A DNA stretch of 15,277 nucleotides from NCBI GenBank assembly GCA_038750655.1, contig JBCDGZ010000162.1, positions 1-15,277 of the forward strand, read 5' to 3'. Shown here in pieces: positions 1 to 7,173 of the stretch. The DNA is from JBCDGZ01 sp038750655. GTDB lineage: Bacteria > Bacteroidota > Bacteroidia > Chitinophagales > Saprospiraceae. Under the pieces are notes generated by a model. It saw nothing but the letters and a program-made list of their open reading frames with translations. It made no database searches and was not told the origin of the DNA. The stretch's first letter is position 1, and each line of letters starts with the position of its first letter. The position numbers and the translations under genes were made by a program.

Positions 1-120
1 CTTTGGCCACGATAAACTTTCGCTATTAAAACCCATCGTATCAGAAAGCCTACTATTGGGCTAGGAAAAATTGTCTTACAGAACTGCTGATTTCTGCAAA
101 ATAAGTGTAATATTTGCAAT

Positions 121-141
121 TATTTAGAATTAGTCTAAATA
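121..141. promoter_or_regulatory. Inverted repeat upstream of the TonB receptor, possible metal-regulator operator
   Basis: Seen: TATTTAGA and TCTAAATA form an 8-bp perfect inverted repeat separated by ATTAG. It can also be read as 10-1-10 with one mismatched pair. It lies about 70 bp upstream of the preferred receptor start. The TTAG...CTAA shape resembles operators of DtxR/MntR-type metal regulators, which commonly control TonB receptors. The sequence does not match a consensus I can state with certainty, so the regulator is inference. Confidence 0.35.
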
Positions 142-211
142 TAAATAACCATTAACTAACTTGATTTTGCGCACACTTATATTTCTTAAATCTTACATAT
201 TATTTACTACT

Positions 212-2746
212 ATGACTTACTTTTACTCCTGGCAAGGGCGCATAATGACGATCATTATGCTCTTTTTCGCAACGACGACCTTTGCTCAAACGGGCAGCAT
301 CGTTGGTACTATTACTGACATCAAAGGCATTTCGCTTCCTGGCGCCAACGTCCGGGTAAGCCAATCAACACTTGGGGCAGCGACCGACCGCAGTGGAAAC
401 TTCAGTTTAAACCTCGTCCCCTCGGGTCCACAAACCATCATTATTACACTCGTTGGGTATCAACGAATCGAGCAAATCATCTCTGTACCAGAATATGCGG
501 AGGTTCGTCTCGACGTTACGCTCATCGAGGACGTCTTACAGTTAAGCGAAGTTGCTGTAACGGCGACCCGCCGCGAAGAAGACATTTCGCAAACACCAAG
601 AGCAGTGGACGTTATCTCCAATGAAACCATTGATTTCTACGCTAACCAAACCTCGGATCTCTCGGCAACTCTAGGTAAATTTGTCCCCAACTTCACTTCA
701 CCATCTGTCGGTAATGATGTATTTACAGCGACTCTTCGAGGGCGCGCACCGCTCTTTCTACTCGACGGGGTCCCCCTACAGACCAATGAAGGCCTTCGCG
801 GCGCAGTACTTGGCAACCTCGATCCAGCGGCGATTGAACGCATTGAAGTGCTTTACGGTGCCTCTACCATCTACGGAGGTGGAGCGCCCGGTGGGGTAAT
901 CCAGTTCTTCACCAAGGAACCCAGTGAAAAACCTATTGATATTGATCTTCAGCTATTTTCTCGTACCTACGCGGTAGATGGCGCCTTCCTGGACAGTGAA
1001 GCAGTTGATTATCGCACGTCACTTACTATTTCTGGTACCAGTGGTAAGTTCAGCTATTTAGTCAATGGTGCCTCTGAATTCACTAATGGACAATTCCGAC
1101 CAGACGGACAACGAATTGCTCCTAACGGTACCTCAGCCTACGATGACTTTTCCGTACTCGCCAAAGTCGGCTATGACCTTTCCTACACCCAATCAGTTGA
1201 TTTTATGGTCAACCGATCCTACCGAGAACCCAACGACCTTTTCTATGAGCCTATCATTTTGGAGAGAGATGTTCTAGCCGACCCAGAAGGAGCAGCAGCA
1301 ATTGGTAATCGCGTCCCAACGGCTTTTAGCTATGATAACCCGATCAGTCAGGAATATACGGCTCTTAACTTACGGTACGAAAATACGGCACTACTGGGTG
1401 GAGTATTTAGAATCCAAGGCTACTACTTTGATCTCAATTTCCAGCAGGGTGGCTCCGATATTCGTCCGTTCTTGATGCAAAATGGCGGGGGCTTCCCGGA
1501 CACCTGGCCCGGCTTATTCCAGACCAGTACTGCGGCCAGTCAATACGGTGCACGTACAGAGTATGTCCGTTCCCTTGGAGAAAACGTTCTGGTTACGCTA
1601 GGTGGTGGAATCCTTTGGGCGGATGACTCTACGCCCGTCACGCTCTCCACAGATGGTCCTTTTGATGAGGAAAACCGTTTTGACGGAGCAGGCGGCGTAC
1701 AGGATCAAGGAGCCCCAACGGAGCTGTTCAACGGTGGGGCGTTCTTACAGGCTGACTATGATGTGACCGACGAACTCCGCCTTTCTGGAGGTGCCCGATT
1801 CGATGTCATTTCATTTGACGTACTTCCTTTCATCCCAACCTTCACCAGAGTACAACCCGGACAGCAACGCCTGGGGGGCTCCGGTTCTAATTCAGGGCTA
1901 TCCCTCAACCTCGGAGCATCCTACGAGGTTATCGAAAACACCAACCTCTACGCCAACTTCGCCCAAGGCTTTTCTCTACCGAGTCTGGCCTTTCTGGTGG
2001 TCAACGTAGCCCCAAATGTCGAGATCGAAGGCGATGAGATTGTTTCTCCGCAGATTGTCAACAGCGTCGACTTTGGTGTGCGCGGTAAGCTAGGCAATAA
2101 TTTCGCCTACGGCTTAGCCGGCTTTTACGCCTTCTCCGAGGATGGCTCACAAATCCAGTTCGACGCAGCAACAGGCTTTGGCGAGCGGGTGCAAGCACCA
2201 CAGCGCAACTACGGCTTCGAGGTTACACTAGAGGCGGCGCCAGCCAAAGGCTTCCGCGTCGGAGCCAACCTCTCTATCACCGAAACCGATGTCGATCCAC
2301 AGGATGATGGCACTTTCCAGCCAGCCTCCACCGTCGAGACCATCCCACTGACCACTTCGATCCGGACGTCATACGAGCTTCAATCGGTACCGGGACTGGC
2401 CTTCACTGCAGAATTATTTACCGTTGGCAACCGCACACGGGCCTTCACCTACCTCGTCGATTCTGACGCAGATGGACAGATTGACCTCGATGCCAACGGC
2501 AATGCAATCCGTGCTGATGGCTACCAACTCCGCGGATTCTCAACAGTGGACGTCGGAGCTAGCTATCGGTTTCCCAAGGAATGGTTGGGCAATGTAGGTG
2601 GGAGTCTAGCTTTTCAAGTGCTGAATTTGCTCAACGAAACGTATGTTCCCCCCATTTCACAACGACAATTCGGGGAAGTTTTCGCCAATCGCCGCCGTAA
2701 TGGCTTTGGACGGAATGTAACGGTTACTCTAGCATTCGATTTTTAA
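212..2746 (+). CDS. TonB-dependent outer-membrane receptor with CarboxypepD_reg-like N-terminal domain
   Basis: This is an energised outer-membrane importer for a scarce ligand, probably an iron-siderophore or similar chelate. Numbered from the longest reading (TTG at 161), the order is: signal peptide ending TTTFAQ near residue 43; carboxypeptidase-regulatory-like domain at about 44-122; TonB-box-like EVAVTAT at 130-136; plug at about 143-255, with RGRAPLFLLDGVPL and IERIEVLYGASTIYGGGAPG; then a 22-strand-type barrel ending in the aromatic VTLAFDF. Three starts are possible: TTG 161, ATG 212 and ATG 245. I chose 212 because it gives a short basic n-region (one Arg) before the hydrophobic core, while 245 leaves no positive charge. 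The length of about 844 aa is normal for the family. The late barrel segment YVPPISQ...RRRNGFGR resembles siderophore receptors. No TonB, SusD or siderophore gene lies next to it. Substrate identity is inference. Confidence 0.9.
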   Translation: MTYFYSWQGRIMTIIMLFFATTTFAQTGSIVGTITDIKGISLPGANVRVSQSTLGAATDRSGNFSLNLVPSGPQTIIITLVGYQRIEQIISVPEYAEVRLDVTLIEDVLQLSEVAVTATRREEDISQTPRAVDVISNETIDFYANQTSDLSATLGKFVPNFTSPSVGNDVFTATLRGRAPLFLLDGVPLQTNEGLRGAVLGNLDPAAIERIEVLYGASTIYGGGAPGGVIQFFTKEPSEKPIDIDLQLFSRTYAVDGAFLDSEAVDYRTSLTISGTSGKFSYLVNGASEFTNGQFRPDGQRIAPNGTSAYDDFSVLAKVGYDLSYTQSVDFMVNRSYREPNDLFYEPIILERDVLADPEGAAAIGNRVPTAFSYDNPISQEYTALNLRYENTALLGGVFRIQGYYFDLNFQQGGSDIRPFLMQNGGGFPDTWPGLFQTSTAASQYGARTEYVRSLGENVLVTLGGGILWADDSTPVTLSTDGPFDEENRFDGAGGVQDQGAPTELFNGGAFLQADYDVTDELRLSGGARFDVISFDVLPFIPTFTRVQPGQQRLGGSGSNSGLSLNLGASYEVIENTNLYANFAQGFSLPSLAFLVVNVAPNVEIEGDEIVSPQIVNSVDFGVRGKLGNNFAYGLAGFYAFSEDGSQIQFDAATGFGERVQAPQRNYGFEVTLEAAPAKGFRVGANLSITETDVDPQDDGTFQPASTVETIPLTTSIRTSYELQSVPGLAFTAELFTVGNRTRAFTYLVDSDADGQIDLDANGNAIRADGYQLRGFSTVDVGASYRFPKEWLGNVGGSLAFQVLNLLNETYVPPISQRQFGEVFANRRRNGFGRNVTVTLAFDF

Positions 2747-2945
2747 TTACTTGCCAGGACCATAACAGGCTTTGTTGATAGGAACCTGTATTTTGAAGAA
2801 TTAAAGAATCAAAAAAAATCCATTGGAAGTGAACCATCTTCAAAATACATCAGTTGTACTTCACATGAATGCTAAAAAATATACCCGCTATTTACTCAGC
2901 TCCAGTTCTCCGCCAGGATAACGAGAGATTGCTGTAAATAGTAGC

Positions 2946-2981
2946 AAAGCGCCTCTCGTTGTTCACAGCGAGGGGCGTTTT
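2946..2981 (+). terminator. Intrinsic-terminator-like hairpin just upstream of the tRNA cluster
   Basis: Bases 2950-2961 pair with 2966-2977 as a 12-bp stem, with two G-U-type pairs, closed by the tetraloop TTCA. TTTT follows at 2978-2981 and AAA precedes the stem, so the structure could work in both directions. It ends 6 nt before the first tRNA. It may terminate the receptor transcript or a short RNA from 2747-2945. Alternatively, it may sit in the 5' leader of the tRNA transcript. The 2747-2945 stretch holds no ORF I can support. Confidence 0.65.
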
Positions 2982-2987
2982 GTATTG

Positions 2988-3061
2988 GCATCCGTAGGCT
3001 AACTGGCAACGCCAACGGACTTAGAATCCGTTGTATCTCGGTTCGAACCCGAGCGGGTGTA
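2988..3061 (+). tRNA. tRNA with anticodon UAG (Leu by anticodon) on a class I body
   Basis: A complete 74-nt cloverleaf. The acceptor GCATCCG pairs with CGGGTGT (G1-T72 and T4-G69 are wobbles). The D stem is GGC/GCC with a GG-containing loop. The anticodon stem is ACGGA/TCCGT around CTTAGAA, and the anticodon TAG is at 3020-3022. The variable loop is only 5 nt (TGTAT). The T stem is CTCGG/CCGAG with TTCGAAC, and the discriminator is A73. T8-A14 and the A15-T48 Levitt pair are compatible with a folded tRNA. CCA is not encoded. Bacterial tRNA-Leu is normally class II with a long variable arm, so the Leu label rests on the anticodon alone. The body looks more like a class I tRNA such as Arg(UCU), as I recall it. 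Confidence 0.85.
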
Positions 3062-3067
3062 CTACAG

Positions 3068-3156
3068 GAAAGACAGGCAGATATTGGTTCGCTGCGCATG
3101 ACTGCTAATCATGTCCGCTCCACGGGGCGGTGAGAGTTCGATCCTCTCGTCTTTCG
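3068..3156 (+). tRNA. tRNA-Ser(GCU)
   Basis: The acceptor GAAAGAC/GTCTTTC is fully paired. The D stem is GCAG/CTGC. The anticodon stem CATGA/TCATG encloses CTGCTAA, with GCT at 3104-3106. The long class II variable arm (3114-3131) carries a CCGC/GCGG stem. The T stem is GAGAG/CTCTC and the discriminator is G73, as expected for serine. There is no encoded CCA. It begins 6 nt after the previous tRNA, so the two are presumably co-transcribed. Confidence 0.95.
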
Positions 3157-3191
3157 CTAACAAGGTCTAAGCTTACGAGGACCAAGCATTT

Positions 3192-3274
3192 GGAAGGTAG
3201 CACGCAACGGTGCGTAACTGGACTTGAAATCCAGGCCATCTCCCGGGATGAGGGTTCGATTCCTTTACCTTCCT
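3192..3274 (+). tRNA. tRNA-Ser(UGA), with a weak D arm and U73
   Basis: The acceptor GGAAGGT/ACCTTCC is fully paired. The anticodon stem CTGGA/TCCAG encloses CTTGAAA, with TGA at 3225-3227. The class II variable arm (3235-3249) can form ATC/GAT. Oddities: the D stem has only ACG/CGT plus a C-A mismatch at 10-25; the T stem GAGGG/CCTTT has two G-T wobbles; and the discriminator is T, where serine tRNAs usually have G. It could be functional, or a diverged duplicate whose usual copy lies elsewhere. Confidence 0.85.
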
Positions 3275-3293
3275 CTAATTATACTTCTTACCA

Positions 3294-3379
3294 GGGTGCG
3301 CGGCAACGATGGAGGAGTTGCACTGGTCTGTAAAACCGGTACGTCTGATACGAAGGGAGTTCGAATCTCTCCGCACCCA
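3294..3379 (+). tRNA. tRNA-Tyr(GUA)
   Basis: The acceptor GGGTGCG/CGCACCC is fully paired. The D stem GCAA/TTGC has a purine-rich loop containing GG. The anticodon stem CTGGT/ACCGG, with one G-T wobble, encloses CTGTAAA with GTA at 3330-3332. The long variable arm with CGT/ACG is normal for bacterial tRNA-Tyr. The T stem is GGGAG/CTCTC and the discriminator is A73. CCA is not encoded. Confidence 0.95.
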
Positions 3380-3399
3380 CAACATTCAGAAACCTGACA

Positions 3400-3428
3400 T
3401 TTGGAAAGTATGTGGTATATTAAATTAT
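3400..3428 (+). promoter_or_regulatory. Weak candidate Bacteroidota-type promoter for the tandem T9SS operon
   Basis: TTTG at 3400-3403 is followed after 17 nt by TAAATTAT at 3421-3428. The Bacteroidota housekeeping pattern is TTTG, then about 19-20 nt, then TAnnTTTG. Only the TA and two of the Ts match in the -7 element, and the spacer is short. The position is sensible: between the tRNA cluster and the palindrome that precedes the gene at 3481. Confidence 0.25.
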
Positions 3429-3443
3429 TAACTTAGGCTTATC

Positions 3444-3461
3444 TTGTGGTTATAACCACAA
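3444..3461. promoter_or_regulatory. Perfect 18-bp palindrome upstream of the T9SS tandem genes
   Basis: TTGTGGTTATAACCACAA is its own reverse complement over all 18 bases. It ends 19 nt before the ATG at 3481 and lies just downstream of the weak promoter candidate. Dyads of this length with no spacer are typical of dimeric repressor or activator sites. As RNA it would form a stem with a small AT loop. The binding protein is unknown. Confidence 0.5.
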
Positions 3462-3480
3462 CTCACTAAAATCAAAAAAC

Positions 3481-5181
3481 ATGAAGCTTAAATCCACACT
3501 CTTTCTCCTATTATTTTATTTAGGGTTAAATGCCCAAGACTGCGCTACCCCAACCGCCCTACTGCCCCTGCAAGGCAACAACATCTCTGCGCTGACTTCC
3601 AACGGCGGAGATTTGTTCTGGGATGGCTTCGATGGCCGATTTATCGTTCCTGCTGATGACATTAATGCTAAAACCAGCATTTTCGCCGCTGGCCTCTGGA
3701 TCGGTGGATTCGACCTCGCTGACAATATCAAAATAGCCGCCCAAACCTATGGCCGCTCCAATGGCAAGAAAGACTACGTCGCCGGCCCCCTCAAGGAATT
3801 CGGGGTTACCACTGCCGACGACTGCGCCGCCTTCGATAAAATATGGAGCGTCACTAAACAACAAGTCGATGCTCATCTAGCCGATTTTGAAGACAATGGA
3901 GTCATTGATAATCCTAACGCTGGCATCTATGGCTGGCCCGGACGCGACAATGCCTTTTTTGAGCAGTACAATGGCTTTAGCTGGCCTACAGAAATCAACC
4001 GCTTTACCCACGCTCCTTTTTGGGACCTCAATGGCAATGACATCTATGAACCGGATCAAGGCGAATACCCGCATCACGCTGCTCTCGAAGACAACCTTTT
4101 TCCAACACAATTAACCTACACGATCTTTAACGATGCTACAATCCACTCTGAGTCCAATGGTGATGCTGTCCGAGCGGAAATTCAACTCTGCACCTGGAAT
4201 TTTAGTTGTCCCGATAATGAGGTACTAGACAACACCGTCTTCGTATCCTACACCATTCAAAATGCAAGTATTGAGTCCATCGACTCTACTTTTGTTGGCC
4301 TATGGGTAGACTTTGACCTGGGTTGTGTCGACGATGATTATATCGGCTCGGCTCCCGATCAGAATGCCTTTTTTGTCTACAATCAGTCCAATAGCGATGG
4401 CTTCCCGGGTACTTTTACCTGCCAATTTGGAGAAAATAGCTACGAGGAAAATCCTCCCGCCCAATCGGTCACCTTCCTCAACCGATCCCTGGATAAATTC
4501 ACCTATTATTTGAATGGTGCCCTCAATCCTCCGCTGGAGCAAGCCGAACCGCAACTGCCTCACGAATTTTACAATTATCTCACCGGCTCGTGGCGAGATG
4601 GTACGCCTTTCACTACTGGCGGTACGGGTTACAACCCGAGCAGCACAGACGTAGCTGACCATGCCTTTCCTGGTGACCCTAATGATCCTAGCAGTTGGGC
4701 CTTGATTAACGAGACGGTCATCGCTGGCGACTACAGAGTCCTCGGCAGCCACCAATTTGGAGAATTGGTCCCTGGCCAATACGTCAATATCGATATGGCC
4801 TTTACCTTTCATCGTCAGCCGGGGCTTAATCATTTAGAGAATGTCACGCAGATGTACGAGGATATTGCGGATTTGCAACAAAGCTACGATAGTAAATTCG
4901 CCGATGCGTGTAGCAACTCTACGCTCTCCAACCAATCGGTCATTCCTCCTTCTGCCTATCAATTTTCACCCAATCCTACTACTGGTCTGCTTGATTTGCA
5001 GCTGGGCGTATTGGAATTGGAGCAAATTCGCATCTTGGACCTCTCCGGTAGGGAGCTGCGCCGCTGGGGGGCCAGTAGAGGAAGGGTGCAATTGGATATT
5101 AGCAATTTGCCTACAGGAATGTACCTGATGCAATTACAAACGCAACAACAGTCAGCAACGGAAAAGCTAATCAAAATATAA
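3481..5181 (+). CDS. Secreted T9SS type-A sorting-domain protein, tandem copy 1
   Basis: Exported protein of 566 aa with no function I can assign. The signal peptide MKLKSTLFLLLFYLGLNAQ is cleaved near residue 19. The large middle part carries motifs I associate with a widespread, often multicopy Bacteroidota secreted family: SNGGDLFWDG (40-49), SIFAAGLWIGG (66-76), DLNGNDIYEPDQGEYP (182-197, a possible calcium-binding loop), VGLWVDFDLG followed by DDYIGSAP (272-292), NPPAQSVTFL (324-333) and NYLTGSWRDGTPF (365-377). The tail from about 494 has SPNPTTG, a DLSGREL turn, NLPTGMYLM and a basic end, which is the T9SS type-A CTD. That tail implies Sec export followed by outer-membrane secretion and surface attachment or release. 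The downstream paralogue starts 50 nt after the stop, so the pair is probably one operon. The ATG has an A-rich leader and no Shine-Dalgarno sequence. Confidence 0.9.
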   Translation: MKLKSTLFLLLFYLGLNAQDCATPTALLPLQGNNISALTSNGGDLFWDGFDGRFIVPADDINAKTSIFAAGLWIGGFDLADNIKIAAQTYGRSNGKKDYVAGPLKEFGVTTADDCAAFDKIWSVTKQQVDAHLADFEDNGVIDNPNAGIYGWPGRDNAFFEQYNGFSWPTEINRFTHAPFWDLNGNDIYEPDQGEYPHHAALEDNLFPTQLTYTIFNDATIHSESNGDAVRAEIQLCTWNFSCPDNEVLDNTVFVSYTIQNASIESIDSTFVGLWVDFDLGCVDDDYIGSAPDQNAFFVYNQSNSDGFPGTFTCQFGENSYEENPPAQSVTFLNRSLDKFTYYLNGALNPPLEQAEPQLPHEFYNYLTGSWRDGTPFTTGGTGYNPSSTDVADHAFPGDPNDPSSWALINETVIAGDYRVLGSHQFGELVPGQYVNIDMAFTFHRQPGLNHLENVTQMYEDIADLQQSYDSKFADACSNSTLSNQSVIPPSAYQFSPNPTTGLLDLQLGVLELEQIRILDLSGRELRRWGASRGRVQLDISNLPTGMYLMQLQTQQQSATEKLIKI

Positions 5182-5231
5182 AAAAACAACGCCCGATATA
5201 TCATCATTAATCATCCAAAAATTCAAAAACC

Positions 5232-6941
5232 ATGAGGTTAAAATTTACCATTTTAGCTATTCTTTGGGCGTTGTGTATTCAAGCCCAAAACTGCCCGCCC
5301 CCTGAGGCCATCATGCCCCTGAGAGGGAATAACATCAGCACCGTGACGTCCAACGGTGGGGATCTATTTTGGGAAGGAACTAACGAATCGGAATTTATCG
5401 TACCGGCAGATGATCCTGACCCCAAACGGACCATCTTTGCCGCTGGCCTATGGCTGGGGGGCCTTGACCCTGCATGGAATTTAAAGATTGCTGCCCAGAG
5501 CTACGGACGCTCCAGCAACCGAACAGACTTCGCCGCCGGGCCAATCGAATGGCAAGGCACGACGGTAGAAAATTACTGCGAAGTCTTTGATAAAATCTGG
5601 GTGGTCCAAAAGGCAGACGTAGAGGCCCACCTGGCCGACTATGCAGATAATGGCGTGATCGACAATCCCCGAATCAACATCTTCAGCTGGCCCGGTAAAG
5701 ACAATGCCTTCTTTGGGGATTATCACCTCCAACCCTGGCCAGCAGGAACGCATCCAGACACCTACGCGCCATTCTACGACACCAATGCTGATGGTATCTA
5801 CCAACCTGATCAAGGAGAATATCCCTTCCACCCAGGAGTTGAAGACGGACTATTTCCAAACCAGCTGACTTGGACGGTATTTAATGATTTTACCATCCAT
5901 ACCTCTACCGATAATACCGATCCCATCCTGGCCGAAATCCAACTTTGTAGCTGGAACTTTGCTTGTACAGATAATGAAGTTTTGAACAATACGGTCTTCA
6001 CTTCACACACCATAAGAAATGCAGGTATAGAGACGATTGATTCTTTCGCAGTGGGCCTATGGGTGGATTTTGACCTGGGCTGCTATACAGACGATTATAT
6101 GGGGTCGGCTCCGGAGTTGAATACGTTCTACGCTTATAATCAAGATAACCTGGATGGTGAAACTAGTGCACTAGATTGTGGTGGTGGGGTGACTACCTAC
6201 GGTGAAAATCCTCCCGTACAGTCGATTACCTTTTTGAACAAGTCACTCGATGTTTTTACCATAGCTCGTAATAGATTCTTGAATCCTCCTCCTGGCACCG
6301 CCGACCCCGTCACCGCAGTAGAATATTATAATTATATGACAGGATCGTGGTTAGATGGAACGCCTATGACTTACGGTGGAGATGGATATAACCTCAACAG
6401 CACCGATATTGTCAAACACCTCTACTCCGAAAGTCCTACTGTCCCAGACAGTTGGTCGATGCTGCGCACTAGTGCTAGTAGAGAAGATCGCCGTTGCTTG
6501 GGTACCCATAATGCTGGCCGCTTGATCCCTGGTCAGTCTGTCACCCTGGATATGGGTTTTACCTATACCCGCCGGCCAGGCGCTGATTTCATAGAAAATG
6601 TAGACGCCATGTTTGAGGACGTAAACGAATTACAGGGTATTTATGACAATCGATTTGCGGGGGTATGTGGCGATGCGGTTTTATCGAATTCATCGGTTAT
6701 TCCTACCTCCGCCTATCAACTATCACCCAACCCTACTCAGGGGATGGTGGAGCTTCAGCTGGGCGAACTGCACCTTGATCAGTTGCAGTTGTTCGATCTT
6801 TCGGGAAGGTTGATGATGACGGAAAATAACCTGCGGGGCCAAAGGCAGCTGGATTTATCCGCCTTCCAACCAGGAATGTACCTCTTACACCTGCAATCTG
6901 GTGAGCAAATCGCTACCGAAAAGATAGTAGTAATTGATTAA
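5232..6941 (+). CDS. Secreted T9SS type-A sorting-domain protein, tandem copy 2
   Basis: This 569-aa paralogue of the preceding gene is clearly alignable along its whole length, by eye at roughly half identity. The signal peptide ends CIQAQ near residue 19. It shares GNNIS.VTSNGGDLFWEG, TIFAAGLWLGG, DNGVIDNP, DTNADGIYQPDQGEYP (183-198), VGLWVDFDLG followed by DDYMGSAP, and NYMTGSWLDGTP. The last 75 or so residues form a T9SS type-A CTD (SPNPTQG, DLSGRLM, FQPGMYLLHL). The two copies differ most after the DFDLG motif and in the loop before SWSMLRTS, suggesting divergence of surface-exposed parts. A 16-bp hairpin follows the stop. Function is unknown; the calcium-like loop and secretion suggest a structural, adhesive or binding surface protein, which is inference. 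Confidence 0.9.
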   Translation: MRLKFTILAILWALCIQAQNCPPPEAIMPLRGNNISTVTSNGGDLFWEGTNESEFIVPADDPDPKRTIFAAGLWLGGLDPAWNLKIAAQSYGRSSNRTDFAAGPIEWQGTTVENYCEVFDKIWVVQKADVEAHLADYADNGVIDNPRINIFSWPGKDNAFFGDYHLQPWPAGTHPDTYAPFYDTNADGIYQPDQGEYPFHPGVEDGLFPNQLTWTVFNDFTIHTSTDNTDPILAEIQLCSWNFACTDNEVLNNTVFTSHTIRNAGIETIDSFAVGLWVDFDLGCYTDDYMGSAPELNTFYAYNQDNLDGETSALDCGGGVTTYGENPPVQSITFLNKSLDVFTIARNRFLNPPPGTADPVTAVEYYNYMTGSWLDGTPMTYGGDGYNLNSTDIVKHLYSESPTVPDSWSMLRTSASREDRRCLGTHNAGRLIPGQSVTLDMGFTYTRRPGADFIENVDAMFEDVNELQGIYDNRFAGVCGDAVLSNSSVIPTSAYQLSPNPTQGMVELQLGELHLDQLQLFDLSGRLMMTENNLRGQRQLDLSAFQPGMYLLHLQSGEQIATEKIVVID

Positions 6942-6954
6942 TTTTAACACGATG

Positions 6955-6994
6955 AGCAACCGGGTCTGAGTGCCTCAGGCTCGGTTGCTGGATT
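6955..6994 (+). terminator. Hairpin terminator after the tandem T9SS genes
   Basis: Bases 6955-6970 pair with 6974-6989 as an uninterrupted 16-bp stem (two G-T pairs) around a 3-nt loop, 13 nt after the stop codon. The following tract GGATTAAATATTT is AT-rich but lacks a solid T run. It therefore fits a terminator or a 3'-end-protecting hairpin rather than a textbook intrinsic terminator. Confidence 0.65.
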
Positions 6995-7173
6995 AAATAT
7001 TTCCACAAAACATAATATCCCTTCTTCTCCCCTCGTTATAGTGCCGATCAATCGATCCCGGCCCGTTCCGGCCTCATCTGTTATACACCTTTCCTACAAA
7101 TCAACAGCACACAGCAGCTTGCTGGACTGTTCGTATCGTATTTTAAATTAAACTAACTACAAAATTATTAACC

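Noticed and set aside
161..211. TTG start extending the TonB receptor by 17 residues
   Set aside because: The ATG at 212 already gives a usable signal peptide; the extension adds a second hydrophobic stretch that is not typical of the family.
2461..2520. Asp-rich DSDADGQIDLDANG stretch in the TonB receptor as a fused calcium-binding domain
   Set aside because: It is short and lies within the barrel region, best explained as an extracellular loop.
2765..2789. ACAGG...CCTGT hairpin after the TonB receptor as its terminator
   Set aside because: Only 5 bp with a 15-nt loop and no T run.
2868..2945. Short plus-strand ORFs of about 16-23 codons before the hairpin
   Set aside because: Too short, with no leader or composition supporting translation and no recognisable motif.
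2988..3061. Amber-suppressor interpretation of the UAG-anticodon tRNA
   Set aside because: The anticodon 5'-UAG-3' reads CUA (Leu). Reading the UAG stop codon would need anticodon CUA.
2896..3099. Minus-strand ORF of 67 codons across the hairpin and tRNA genes
   Set aside because: It overlaps two structured RNA genes and has no recognisable protein features.
4300..4833. Minus-strand ORF of 177 codons inside the first T9SS gene
   Set aside because: It is antisense to a well-supported coding frame with clear family motifs and looks like a codon-bias shadow.
7113..7160. TTG-N17-TATTTTAA as a promoter for the gene at 7174
   Set aside because: The -7 element matches the Bacteroidota pattern only in part and the spacer is short, so it is not listed as a feature.
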